A stretch of DNA of 64,000 nucleotides, taken from assembly GCA_032622095.1 (NCBI GenBank), contig CP136061.1, forward strand, positions 2,418,001-2,482,000, written 5' to 3'. Positions within the stretch are counted from its first letter, which is position 1, and every line of letters begins with the position of its first letter. Shown piece after piece: positions 18,450 through 30,000 of this stretch. The position numbers and the translations under genes are program-made. This DNA is from Siphonodentalium dalli (taxonomy: Eukaryota > Mollusca > Scaphopoda > Gadilida > Siphonodentaliidae). A model generated the notes under the pieces. The model was not told the DNA's origin, made no database searches, and saw only the letters and a program-made list of their open reading frames with translations.

Positions 18450-19670
18450 CTAAAATGGAACACACATGAAGACGTTTAGTATCAAGCAAGTATGTGTATG
18501 TATATTTATTTTGTTGCTATTATTTTTGTAATGTGTTGGCCGTACACTCTCATATGTACACATATGTTGTAGATATTGCTAGACATCTACTTCTATTTAT
18601 AACACGCCAATCAGCCCTCGGCCAATTGAAGCAATCTAATGAGGTTCGGTGACCGACCTTTATTTACTGTAAAATCTTTTAGTCGTCGCCTGTTCTATCA
18701 AACGGTCTGTCGTGATCATAACAAAATTCTGTATTATATTCGCGGCGCAGAGCTTGATTGACCAATTATATGCATTCCCGAGCATTCAAACAAATAATTG
18801 GTTCAGCGAGGTGATCATTACTAACATGGGCTGTGATACCATGTTTTTCACAACAAGCAAATGGAGGGACCAAGCGAAATGGAAAACAGGAGCGAAACAT
18901 CATGCCAAAGAAGATATAAACGTTAATAAAATGAAATCAGAACAGTTTGTAATAGCAAATATACTATACTAAATCTTCAGATCGATGGGGTGGTATATTC
19001 GGTCGAATTGCATGGGCATTTGCTTTGTCGGGGAAATCTTGAAATTACTATCCTGAACAGTGGCAAATTCAGACCCCCACTCAACAACACAATAAAAAAT
19101 GCAACCAACGACAGACCGTTGTACAGCACAGGCAACAACTAACAGACATTCAGAATAAAAAGGTCGATAACCGTATCCCATTGGATAACTTGCGTCGGTC
19201 GAAAGTGCTGCTTTTGATATTATAAATCCGGCTTCGGATGTATATGTAATACATACATCCAATACGTAGAAATAATCACAATAGAAGAGAAGAGTAGTGG
19301 GATACTCTTTAATTGATCTAAGATCAACACACAAATACATATACATATAGTTCACTGAAATACTGAAGATGGAGAGCAAGGCGTCTGTCCGTGTGGATGT
19401 ATACCAATGTATTGGTCGAGGGCGGTAGAATAACTGTAAACACATACTCCATTATAAGATATTTGACAAAGCGTTGACATGTATGGGTGTAATATCGACT
19501 ATATGAAGTATCGATTGGTATTCACCGGACCAGGCTTGTAGGACTCACCATATATTTAATTGGCACGACAGACTCACTGATTGTAAATTTCACGGGCTGA
19601 TTGGGTGTCATAAATATGTTATAAGCACGGCGCCCGATTTATAAGTGAAATAAACACCACTCGCGCCCTC
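18450..19670. other. Upstream intron or flank of the SRCR gene, nothing recognised
   Basis: Frames at 18712-18972 (+) and 18969-19445 (-) are uninterrupted but show no motif, splice logic or repeat-family resemblance that I can support. Confidence 0.4.
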
Positions 19671-19671
19671 A

Positions 19672-20075
19672 GGGTGTTTGGAATACAGTCCCTTGAAACT
19701 GTACTTGTCTCAGTTCCAACAATACGATAATCATGACATGTTTATTGTCAATAATATATATGACCAGTCACAACATACGGCCCGGGATTCTCGTGATATA
19801 TTGTGGCAATCGGGTATAAATCCCAGGTCATGTGTGGCGGAAATTCAGTTCGTTGTCAGCATGGTTGATCTTATAGACGTAATGCTGATGAGGGAAGAGG
19901 GTTTCTTAGATTTGGATCTGACATCAACCACGACGCCATGCATCAATTCAAGCCCCTTCAAGTCCGTGATTTGATTTGAATGCGATTTCGATATCACGGG
20001 CCTATCACCTCTTTGGATTTATGAAAAGCGACAAACGGTCGATGTGCTCGCTGATGGGCACCACTCATAGACGTT
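19672..20075 (+). pseudogene. Harbinger-like nuclease 5' region, relic copy A
   Basis: This segment is the inverted counterpart of about 23480-23945. It includes the shared 5' part (CAATAATATATATGACCAGT-type sequence) and a short coding start (MLMREEGFLDLDLTSTTTP), soon broken by a stop at 19972-19974. The partner copy extends into sequence resembling the N-terminal domain of PIF/Harbinger (HARBI1-type) nucleases, which supports the identification. A further piece of the same coding sequence may resume near 20790-20860 (ATCACTTCTGATTTTGGTCC), after about 0.7 kb of unrelated DNA. Confidence 0.45.
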
Positions 20076-20084
20076 GCTAGTGGT

Positions 20085-20785
20085 CAGACTGGGGGGGGGG
20101 TGAGACCATAACATTTCCAACTATATAAGATTTGGTCTAATAAAATGTTCCAACTGTATAGGATTAGGTTTTGAGTAATGCACAATTCCAATATTGGCTT
20201 AATGGTTTAATAATTTGGGTTTATGTATATTTTAAAAGTATGGACTGTGTAAATAAAGACACCGACACTAGTAACAAGAATAACATAGCATTGATATCTG
20301 TTTTATGTTTTGAGCACATTATACATGATTTAATAAGAATATGGTTGAGGAATGAATACGACTTTAAATACATGTATTCAAATTCCGTGAGTCATAAGTT
20401 ATAACTTACACAATGGTGACAAGTATGCATGCTGATTGATTGTTATATTGTTAAGTTGTCCCCAGAAAAAAAGATATAGAGGTTTGGCATTATTAATAGA
20501 CTAGTGACCACGAATCTATGGTCTGAACACGAAGGAAATGCTTAGCTTTCAATTTAATATATGTATTCAGGTAATGCGCTTTACTGGAATGTATTTATTC
20601 AAATGACAGTCTATTAACTGTAAATTGCCGGATATATTTCAATAAACTGAGTATTATACTGCTATGAGAAGAACTAAATATATAAGTATAAGTACAACTA
20701 TTGGTATTTGAGTAATGACATTACCAACTATCGAACATTGTGGTCCTAATTGGGTGTGATACACACCTCGGTCCCCTGTCGTTAC
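20085..20785. other. Insertion-like stretch inside Harbinger relic A, nothing recognised
   Basis: Starts with a G-run (about 20091-20100). It has no recognisable gene and separates two segments that match adjacent parts of relic B. Confidence 0.35.
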
Positions 20786-20861
20786 GTCCCGGGCATCACT
20801 TCTGATTTTGGTCCTATCAAATCAAAACCAAATTCGATGCGATGTGCACCATGCTGAAACG

Positions 20862-21587
20862 TGGCTTCATTGTGTACTTCCAGCTTCACGATTACTGCAA
20901 GGCTTTGTGTCGTCCACAGCCAGCGATGCCTATCCGTTGTGAATAGCGATCTTATTTCGCGGGGTGCTCGTGATTCACGACGAGTACACTGATTGCCAAT
21001 CTAAACAGCAAACCGAGGTCTTCAATATAACTGGATGGTTTACATGAGATATAGTGACCAGTTTCGAAATGAGTTAAGTTAGATATTGCAAGAAATAAAT
21101 TTCACGTGTTATTTGAGCTTATTATAAACCACGAAATCGTACACAAATATTGGTGACGCAGTACCCTATCCGTATCCATAATCGTAAACGTGAAGGACTC
21201 TAATAGAGACTTTTCGCAAAACTCACGTTTACGATTACGGATACGGATAGGGTACTACGTCACCAACATTTGTGTACTTTCTAATCGTTGTCGTATTTTA
21301 CTATCCGTAATAACGGTTACGATTTCATGGTTTCTAATAAGCTCAAATAACACCTGAAATTTATTTTCTGCAATATATCACTTTACTCCGTTCGAGACTG
21401 TATATGTATATCATGTAAACCATCCAGTTATATTGAGCTACGACCTCTGTGTGCTGTTAATATTGGCAATCACTCTACTCGTCGTCGTGAATCTCGAGCT
21501 TCCAGCGAAATAAGATCGCTATTCACAACGGATAGTCATCGCTGGCTGCGATACAAAACTGTGCAGTAATAGAAGTGCACTATGAAA
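20862..21587. repeat. Large imperfect palindrome (foldback/MITE-like, ~0.73 kb)
   Basis: The left arm (20862-21193) and right arm (21222-21587) are inverted copies with scattered differences. Shared blocks include CAGCCAGCGATG, TATCCGTTGTGAATAGCGATC, TATTTGAGCTTAT and the inner CGTATCCGTAATCGTAAACG-type sequence. About 30 bp separate the arms (GACTCTAATAGAGACTTTTC). Confidence 0.8.
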
Positions 21588-21599
21588 CCAGTCGCCAAA

Positions 21600-22135
21600 A
21601 AATACACGGCTGACACGGGGGGGGGGGGGTCGGAAAACATTTCCAGGCAAGTATGATCATTTTAATTTTTTTCCGGCCACGCGGGACCCACCCACCAAAT
21701 TTCTTCCGTTTCCGGCCTTTTTTCCAGGCAATTTTGGACACGCACCCTTTTTTTCCGTTTCAGGAAGTTTTTTCCGGTCAGTTTTGGACACCCACCCCCC
21801 TTAAATTTGAGAAAAATTATCAATTGAGCAACCAAATAGCTGATTATCCTGCATTATCATAATTTATTGCGCGATATTTGAATAGAACAGTGCATAATGA
21901 GATAACTATACTATTTGAATTTATCATATAAGTGTCATTAATCAAGAAATGTGTCAACATAATCACATTTCTAGGGCTATATAAGCAGAGTGCCAATGTT
22001 TTTATTAACATTCATTTTCATAATATATAGTCACATGATCTAGTCACATAATCACATTTGAGTGTTCTACAGAATACATGGTACCGGTACAACAAATTTC
22101 AGATTATTTGATATTTTGATATTTGCTATGTGAAA
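21600..22135. other. G-run, short direct repeats and AT-rich spacer
   Basis: A 12-base G run at about 21619 is followed by repeats built on TTTTTCCGG(C/T)CA and TTTTGGACAC(C/G)CACCC (21650-21800). A weak inverted counterpart is at about 22980-23160, with a C run at 23087-23101. No gene. Confidence 0.5.
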
Positions 22136-22137
22136 TA

Positions 22138-22272
22138 CAGTAATGCCCTAATTAATCGACTCCATAACCACAGCAGAATAATGGGTAATTTAATTTTAAT
22201 TTCCGACTAAATCCTGAACAATTACTCATTATTCTGCTGTGGTTATGGAGTCGTTTAATTAGGGCATTACTG
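22138..22272. mobile_element. 135-bp MITE, pogo/Tc1-mariner-like
   Basis: Near-perfect terminal inverted repeats of about 55 bp begin CAGTAATGCCCTAATTAA, with TA on both outer sides (22136-22137, 22273-22274). The two arms would fold into a long hairpin with a loop of about 30 nt. The TA duplication and CAGT start fit pogo-type Tc1/mariner MITEs. Confidence 0.8.
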
Positions 22273-22274
22273 TA

Positions 22275-23380
22275 TTGCTGGAATCAAATTGTTTATCAAA
22301 ACATGTGGAAATACAACTGTTCATCCCAGTTCATCCAGTTTGAAGAATAATGCTAATACCAAACATAACCGTGATATACATGCGTGACTCTTCTTGGGGC
22401 ATCTCAGAAACCAGAACTGAGGAAACATGTTATAGCGTGTACTGGCAGGCTGGTAGCCACTGCCTGAAGTAATAGGCTTCGTAATAATTGGGAATAATAT
22501 GGATGGATAGCCCAATTTCACTTCTTTTTTGCTCACGATATCAGTGACGATAAAATCTTCGTTACTGTGATTAACATTACAAGCTGATCCACATTAACAT
22601 GGAAAACAATGTGAAATTGTTCAAGCTGGTCCGGCTGGCCTTCAATTTATTTGTTAAGATTTTATGTTTTACGTTGTCAAAAGTCTATTTTATTCCATTA
22701 TTTATTATATCTTTATTTCCATGTCACATATGGTCAAGTGTGCTTTCATTTTATTGCTTATTTTCAGCTGAGTTCTGCATAGTTATTCTTATTTTGTTGT
22801 ATCAGTAGATGGAATCCTGATTAAATTTTATTTTTTCAAAAGCGCAGTGTCTAGTTCTATTAAGTTGAATTTGGGTTATTGTTGGCCACTGTGCAACTGA
22901 TCCAACTTCTGATAACCTCTATATGTAGTATAGCATTAGTATTAACTATATATGTTTCTGTTCAAAACACATCAAAATAAGACTCAATAGCAGGAATGGA
23001 AAAAAAATTTGGCATATGGAAAAAACTTTTTTTTGGACCCATGAGACACCCACCCACCCCATCATACGTGTCTGGAAATTTGTTCCGCCCCCCCCCCCCC
23101 CTTGGCTGACATGGATTTGGTGTTGCTAAAGGAATATTTGGCACACCCACCGACATCACCAGAGCTAAGCAGTCTCTGTTAGGTTTATTCTTTGCATTTA
23201 TTTTAAATTTAAAAAACACAACTCGCACAAATGCGGCATTTAAATTAATGTACTCAATCGGATTAGATGTCCCTATATATCAACATTTTTTTTTTAAATG
23301 TCGCTTCTGTAATCAGAATAGAGTAATTGCCCAAAATTAATGCTAACCACAGTCAACTAGAGTATAAAATGGCCCAAAAC
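22275..23380. other. AT-rich spacer, nothing recognised
   Basis: Short frames at 22321-22536 (-), 22599-22808 (+) and 22962-23228 (-) show no domain or repeat logic. A C-run and GGACCCATGAGACACCCACC-type sequence at 22980-23160 loosely mirror 21600-21800. Confidence 0.4.
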
Positions 23381-23383
23381 CTG

Positions 23384-23945
23384 TTATTTATCAACATTTT
23401 GTTCAACGAAATTTTGCCGGTTTGTCAAATATCTGACACAAAAAATCCACTTAGTACATATCGCTTCTACCGTGTCGACTTTGTTTCGATTTGGTAGTAC
23501 CAAATCAGAAGTGATGCACATTAGCGAGCACATCGACCTTATGTCAGATTTCTTAAACCCAAAGAGGTGATAGGCATGTGAATCCGAAATCGCATTGAAA
23601 TCAAATTGCGGACTGGGGGGGTCTTGAAGTGGTGGCGTCGTGGTTGATGTGAGGTCCAAATTCAGGAACCCCTCATCCTCCATCAGCATAACGTCTATAT
23701 CAGGTCATCCATGATAACAACGAACTGAATTTCTACCACATATGACCTGGCATTTATACCTGTATTGCCACAATCAATGTATGACGAGAATCAACGTATG
23801 ACGAGAATCCCGGGTCGTGCGTTGTGACTGGTCGAATTATTGACAATAAACAGGTCATGATTATCGCATTGTTGCAAATGAGACAATAAGTGAAGTATTG
23901 AGGGACTGTATATATTCCAAACACACGCTATGAGTTGTAAAAGTT
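23384..23945 (-). pseudogene. Harbinger-like nuclease N-terminal fragment, relic copy B
   Basis: Minus-strand frame of 101 codons from the ATG at 23689, plus an upstream segment shared with copy A. It begins MLMEDEGFLNLDLTSTTTP and later reads HLFGFKKSDIRSMC and then LVLPNRNKVDTVEAIC. That is the pattern of the N-terminal region of Harbinger nucleases (a FxFxKxDI block, then NRxxVxxxEALC). The DDE catalytic part is missing: it stops at 23384, and the RYLTNR region is near the end. The copy faces relic A, so the pair is tail to tail. It is not a functional transposase. Confidence 0.5.
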
Positions 23946-23974
23946 GTACGAAATAATGATGGTACATGTTCGTC

Positions 23975-24080
23975 AAAACTCTTACGCGTAGTCGTTTTGC
24001 GAAAGGACGTTTTGGCCATACGGATAGACTTACGACTACGAATAGCTATCCGTATTCGTAAACGTAAACGTGAGGATGCG
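23975..24080 (-). repeat. Element fragment abutting the satellite; matches the palindrome core
   Basis: Contains CTATCCGTATTCGTAAACGT, then AAACGTGAGGATGCGAAAGG running into the first satellite monomer. The reverse complement of 21200-21250 reads the same apart from a few changes (CTATCCGTATCCGTAATCGT, then GTGAGTTTTGCGAAAAGTCT). Confidence 0.65.
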
Positions 24081-27000
24081 AAAGGTCTCTATTAACATCA
24101 TACTGGCATACTGAATCAGAAGACATACGAGTAATCAGACGTAAACATCGAGGCTTATAAAAGGTCTCTAATAACAGCATGCTGACCTACTGAATCAGAT
24201 GACCTAATACTAAACACATAATCAGAAGTGAACATTGAGGCTTGTATAAAGGTCTCCAATAACAGTATGATGGCATACTGAATCAGATGATATACGACTA
24301 AACAAATAATCAGACGTGAACATCGAGGCTTATAACAGGTCTCTAATAACAGCATGCTGACATACTGAATCAGATGACCTAATACTAAACACATAATCAG
24401 AAGTGAACATTGAGGCTTGTATTAAGGTCTCCAATAACAGTATGCTGGCATACTGAATCAGATGACATACGACTAAACACATAATCAGACGAGAACATCG
24501 AGTCTCATATAAAAGTCTCAAATAACTGCATGCTGGCACACTGAATCAGATGACCTACGACTAAACACATAATCAGAAGTGAACAGTGAGGCTTATATAA
24601 AGGTCTCTAATAACAGCATGCTGTCATACTGAATCAGATGACCTACGACTAAACACATAATCAGACGTGAACATTGAGGCTTATATAAAGGTATCTAATA
24701 AAAGCATGCTGGCATACTGAATCAGACGACCTACGACTAAACACATACTCAGAAGTGAACATTGAGGCTTATATAAAGGTTTCTAATAACAACATGCCGG
24801 CATACTGAATCAGATGACCTACGACTAAACACATATTCAGAAGTGAACATTGAGGCTTATATAAAGGTCTCTAATAACAGCATGCTGGCATACTGAATCA
24901 GATGAACTAAGACTAAACACATAATCAGACGTGAACAGTGAGGTATATATAAAGGTATCTAATAACAGCATGCTGACATACTGGATCAGATGACACACGA
25001 CTAAACATATAAACAGAAGTGAACATTGAGGTTTATATAAAGGTCTCTAATAACAGCATGCTGGCATAGTGAATCAGATGACCTACAACTAAACACATAA
25101 TCAGAAGTAAACATGGAGGCTTATATACAGGTCTCTAATAACAGCATACTGGCATACTGAATCTGATGACCTACGACTAAACACATACTCAGAAGTGGAC
25201 AGTATCTAATAGCATCATGCTGGCATACTGAATCAGATGACCTACAACTAAACACATACTCAGAATTGATAATTGAGGCTTATATAAAGGTCTCTAATAA
25301 CAGCATGCTGGCATACTGAATCAGATGACCTACGACTAACGCATAATCAGAAGTGAACATTGAGGCTTATATAAAGGTATCTAATAACAGCATACTGGCA
25401 TATTGAATCAGATGACCTGCGACTAAACAAATAATAAGAAGTGAACACTGAGGCTTATATAAAGGTATCTAATAACAGTATGCTGGAATACTGAACCATA
25501 TGACCTACGACTAACACATAATCAGAAGTGAACATTGAGGCTTATATAAAGGTCTCTAATAACAGCATGCTGGCATACTGAATCAGATGACCTACGACTA
25601 ACGCATAATCAGAAGTGAACATTGAGGCTTATATAAAGGTATCTAATAACAGCATACTGGCATATTGAATCAGATGACCTGCGACTAAACAAATAATAAG
25701 AAGTGAACACTGAGGCTTATATAAAGGTATCTAATAACAGTATGCTGGAATACTGAACCATATGACCTACGACTAACACATAATCAGAAGTGAACATTGA
25801 GGCTTATATAAAGGTCTCTAGTAACAGCATGCTGGCATACTGAATCAGATGAACAACGACTAAACACATAATCAGACGTGAACAGTGAGGTATATATAAA
25901 GGTCTCTAATAACAGCATGCTGACATACTGAATCAGATGACACACGACTAAACATATAAACATAAGTGAACATTGAGGTTTATATAAAGGTCTCTAATAA
26001 CAGCATGCTGGCATAGTGAATCAGATGACCTACAACTAAACACATAATCAGAAGTAAACATGGAGGCTTATATACAGGTATCTAATAACAGCATACTGGC
26101 ATACTGAATCAGATGAGCTACAACTAAACACATAATTAGAATTGATAATTGATGCTTATATAAAGGTCTCTAATAACAGCATGCTGGCATACTGAATCAG
26201 CTGACCTACGACTAACACATAACCAGAAGTGAACATTGAGGCTAATATAATGGTCCCTAAAAACAACATGCTGGCATACTGAATCAGACGACCTACGACT
26301 AAACACAAAATCTGAAGTGAACAATGAGGCTTATATAAAGGTATCTAATAAAAGCATGCTGGCATATTGAATCAGATGACCTACGACTAAACACATAATC
26401 AGAAGTGAACATTGAGGCTTATATAAAGGTATCTAATAACAGCATGATGGCATACTGAATCAGACGACCTACGACTAAACACATACTCAGAAGTGAACAT
26501 TGAGGCTTATATAAAGGTTTCTAATAACAACATGCCGGCATACTAAATCAGATGACCTACGACTAAACACATATTCAGAAGTGAACATTGAGGCTTATAT
26601 AAAGGTTTCTAATAACAGCCTGCTGGCATACTGAATCAGATGACCTACGACTAAACACATAATCAGAAGTGAACATTGAGGCTTATATAAAGGTCTCTAA
26701 TAACAGCATGCTGGCATACTGAATCAGATGACCTACGACTAAACACATATTCAGAAGTGAACATTGAGGCTTATATAAAGGTCTCTAATAACAGCATGCT
26801 GGCATACTGAATCAGATGAACTACGACTAAACACATAATCAGACGTGAACAGTGAGGTATATATAAAGGTATCTAATAACAGCATGCTGACATACTGAAT
26901 CAGATGACACACGACTAAACATATAAACAGAAGTGAACATTGAGGTTTATATAAAGGTCTCTAATATCAGCATGCTGGCATAGTGAATCAGATGACCTAC

Positions 27001-30000
27001 AACTAAACACATAATCAGAAGTAAACATGGAGGCTTATATACAGGTCTCTGATAAAAGCATACTGGCATACTGAAACAGATGACCTACGACTAAACACAT
27101 ACTCAGAAGTGAACAGTATCTAATAGCATCATGCTGGCATACTGAATCAGATGACCTACGACTAAACACATACTCAGAAGTGAACAGTATCTAATAGCAT
27201 CATGCTGGCATACTGAATCAGATGACCTACAACTAAACACATACTCAGAATTGATAATTGAGGCTTATATAAAGGTTTCTAATAACAACATGCCGGCATA
27301 CTGAATCAGATGACCTGCGACTAAACAAATAATAAGAAGTGAACACTGAGGCTTATATAAAGGTATCTAATAACAGTATGCTGGCATACTGAATCAGATG
27401 AACAACGACTAAACACATAATCAGACGTGAACAGTGAGGTTTATATAAAGGTATCTAATAACAGCATGCTGGCATAGTGAATCAGATGACCTACAACTAA
27501 ACACATAATCAGAAGTAAACATGGAGGCTTATATACAGGTCTCTGATAAAAGCATACTGGCATACTGAATCAGATGACCTACGACTAAACACATACACAG
27601 AAGTGAACAGTATCTAATAGCATCATGCTGGCACACTGAATCAGATGACCTACGACTAAACACATAATCAGAATTGATAATTGATGCTTATATAAAGGTA
27701 TCTAATAACAGCATGCTGGCATACTGAATCAGATGACCTACAACTAAACACATAATCAGAATTGATAATTGCGGCTTATATAAAGGTATCTAATAACAGC
27801 ATGCTGGCATACTGAATCAGATGACCTACAACTAACACATAACCAGAAGTGAACATTGAGGCTTATATAATGGTCCCTAAAAATAACATGCTGGCATACT
27901 GAATCAGACGACCTACGACTAAACACAAAATCAGAAGTGAACAATGAGGCTTATATAAAGGTATCTAATAACAGCATGCTGGCATACTGAATCAGATGAC
28001 CTACAACTAAACACATAATCAGAAATGAACATTGAGGCTTATATAAAGGTCTCTAATAACAGCATGCTGGCATACTGAATCAGATGAACTACGACTAAAC
28101 ACATAATCAGACGTGAACAGTGAGGCTTATATAAAGGTATCTAACAAAAGCATGCTGGCATACTGAATCAGATGACCTACGACTAAACACATAATCAGAA
28201 GTGAACAGTGAGGCTTATATAAAGGTATCTAATAAATGCATGCTGGCATACTGAATCAGACGACCTACGACTAAACACAAAATCAGAAGTGAACATTGAG
28301 GCTTATATAAAGGTCTCTAATAACAGCATGCTGGCATACTGAATCAGATGACCTACGACTAAACACATAATCAGAAGTGAACATTGAGGCTTATATAAAG
28401 GTCTATAATAACAGCATGCTGACATACTGAATCAGATGACCTACGACTAAACACATAATCAGAAGTGAACATTGAGGCTTATATAAAGGTCTATAATAAC
28501 AGCATGCTGACATACTGAATCAGATGACCTACGACTAAACACATAATCAGAAGTGAACATTGAGGCGTATATAAAGGTCTCTAATAACAGCATGCTGGCA
28601 TACTGAATCAGATGACCTCCGACTAAACACATATTCAGAAGTGAACATTGAGGCTTATATAAAGGTCTCTAATAAAAGCATGATGGCAAACTGAATCAAA
28701 TGAACTACGACTAAACACATATTCAGACGTGAACATTGAGGCTTATATAAAGGTATCTAATAAAAGCATGATGGCATACTGAATCAGACGACCTACGACT
28801 AAACACATACTCAGAAGTGAACATTGAGGCTTATATAAAGGTATCTAATAAAAGCATGATGGCATACTGAATCAGACGACCTACGACTAAACACATACTC
28901 AGAAGTGAACATTGAGGCTTATATAAAGGTCTCTAATAACAACATGCCGGCATACTGAATCAGATGACCTACGACTAAACACATATTCAGAAGTGAACAT
29001 TGAGGCTTATATAAAGGTCTCTATTAACAGCATGCTGACATACTGAAACAGATGAACTACGACTAAACACATAATCAGACGTGAACAGTGAGGTATATAT
29101 AAAGGTATCTAATAACAGCATGCTGACATACTGAACCAGATGACACACGACTAAACATATAAACAGAAGTGAACATTGAGGTTTATATAAAGGTCTCTAA
29201 TATCAGCATGCTGGCATAGTGAATCAGATGACCTACAACTAAACACATAATCAGAAGTAAACATGGAGGCTTATATACAGGTCTCTGATAAAAGCATACT
29301 GGCATACTGAATCAGATGACCTACGACTAAACACATACTCATAATTTATAATTGAGGCTTATATAAAGGTCTCTAATAACAGCATGCTGGCACACTGAAC
29401 CGGCTGACCTACGACTAACGCATAATCAGAAGTGAACATTGAGGCTTATATAAAGGTCTCTAATAACAGCATACTGGCATATTGAATCAGATGACCTGCG
29501 ACTAAACAAATAATAAGAAGTGAACACTGAGGCTTATATAAAGGTATCTAATAACAGTATGCTGGCATACTGAACCATATGACCTACGACTAACACATAA
29601 TCAGAAGTGAACATTGAGGGTTATATAAAGGTATCTAATAACAGTATGCTGGCATACTGAATCAGATGACCTACGGCTAACACATAATCAGAAGTGAACA
29701 TTGAGGCTTATATAAAGGTCTCTAATAACAGCATGCTGGCATACTGAATCAGATGACCTGCGACTAAACACATAATCAGAAGTGAACATTGAGGCTTATA
29801 TAAAGGTTTCTAATAACAACATGCCGGCATACTGAATCAGATGAACTACGACTAAACACATAATCAGAAGTGAACATTGAGGTTTATATAAAGGTCTCTA
29901 ATAACAGCATGCTGGCATAGTGACTCAGATGACCTACAACTAAACACATAATCAGAAGTAAACATGGAGGCTTATATACAGGTCTCTAATAACAGCATAC

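Noticed and set aside
18712-19445. Frames at 18712-18972 (+) and 18969-19445 (-)
   Set aside because: Uninterrupted but without domain, splice or conservation evidence; could be real exons, not supportable from sequence alone.
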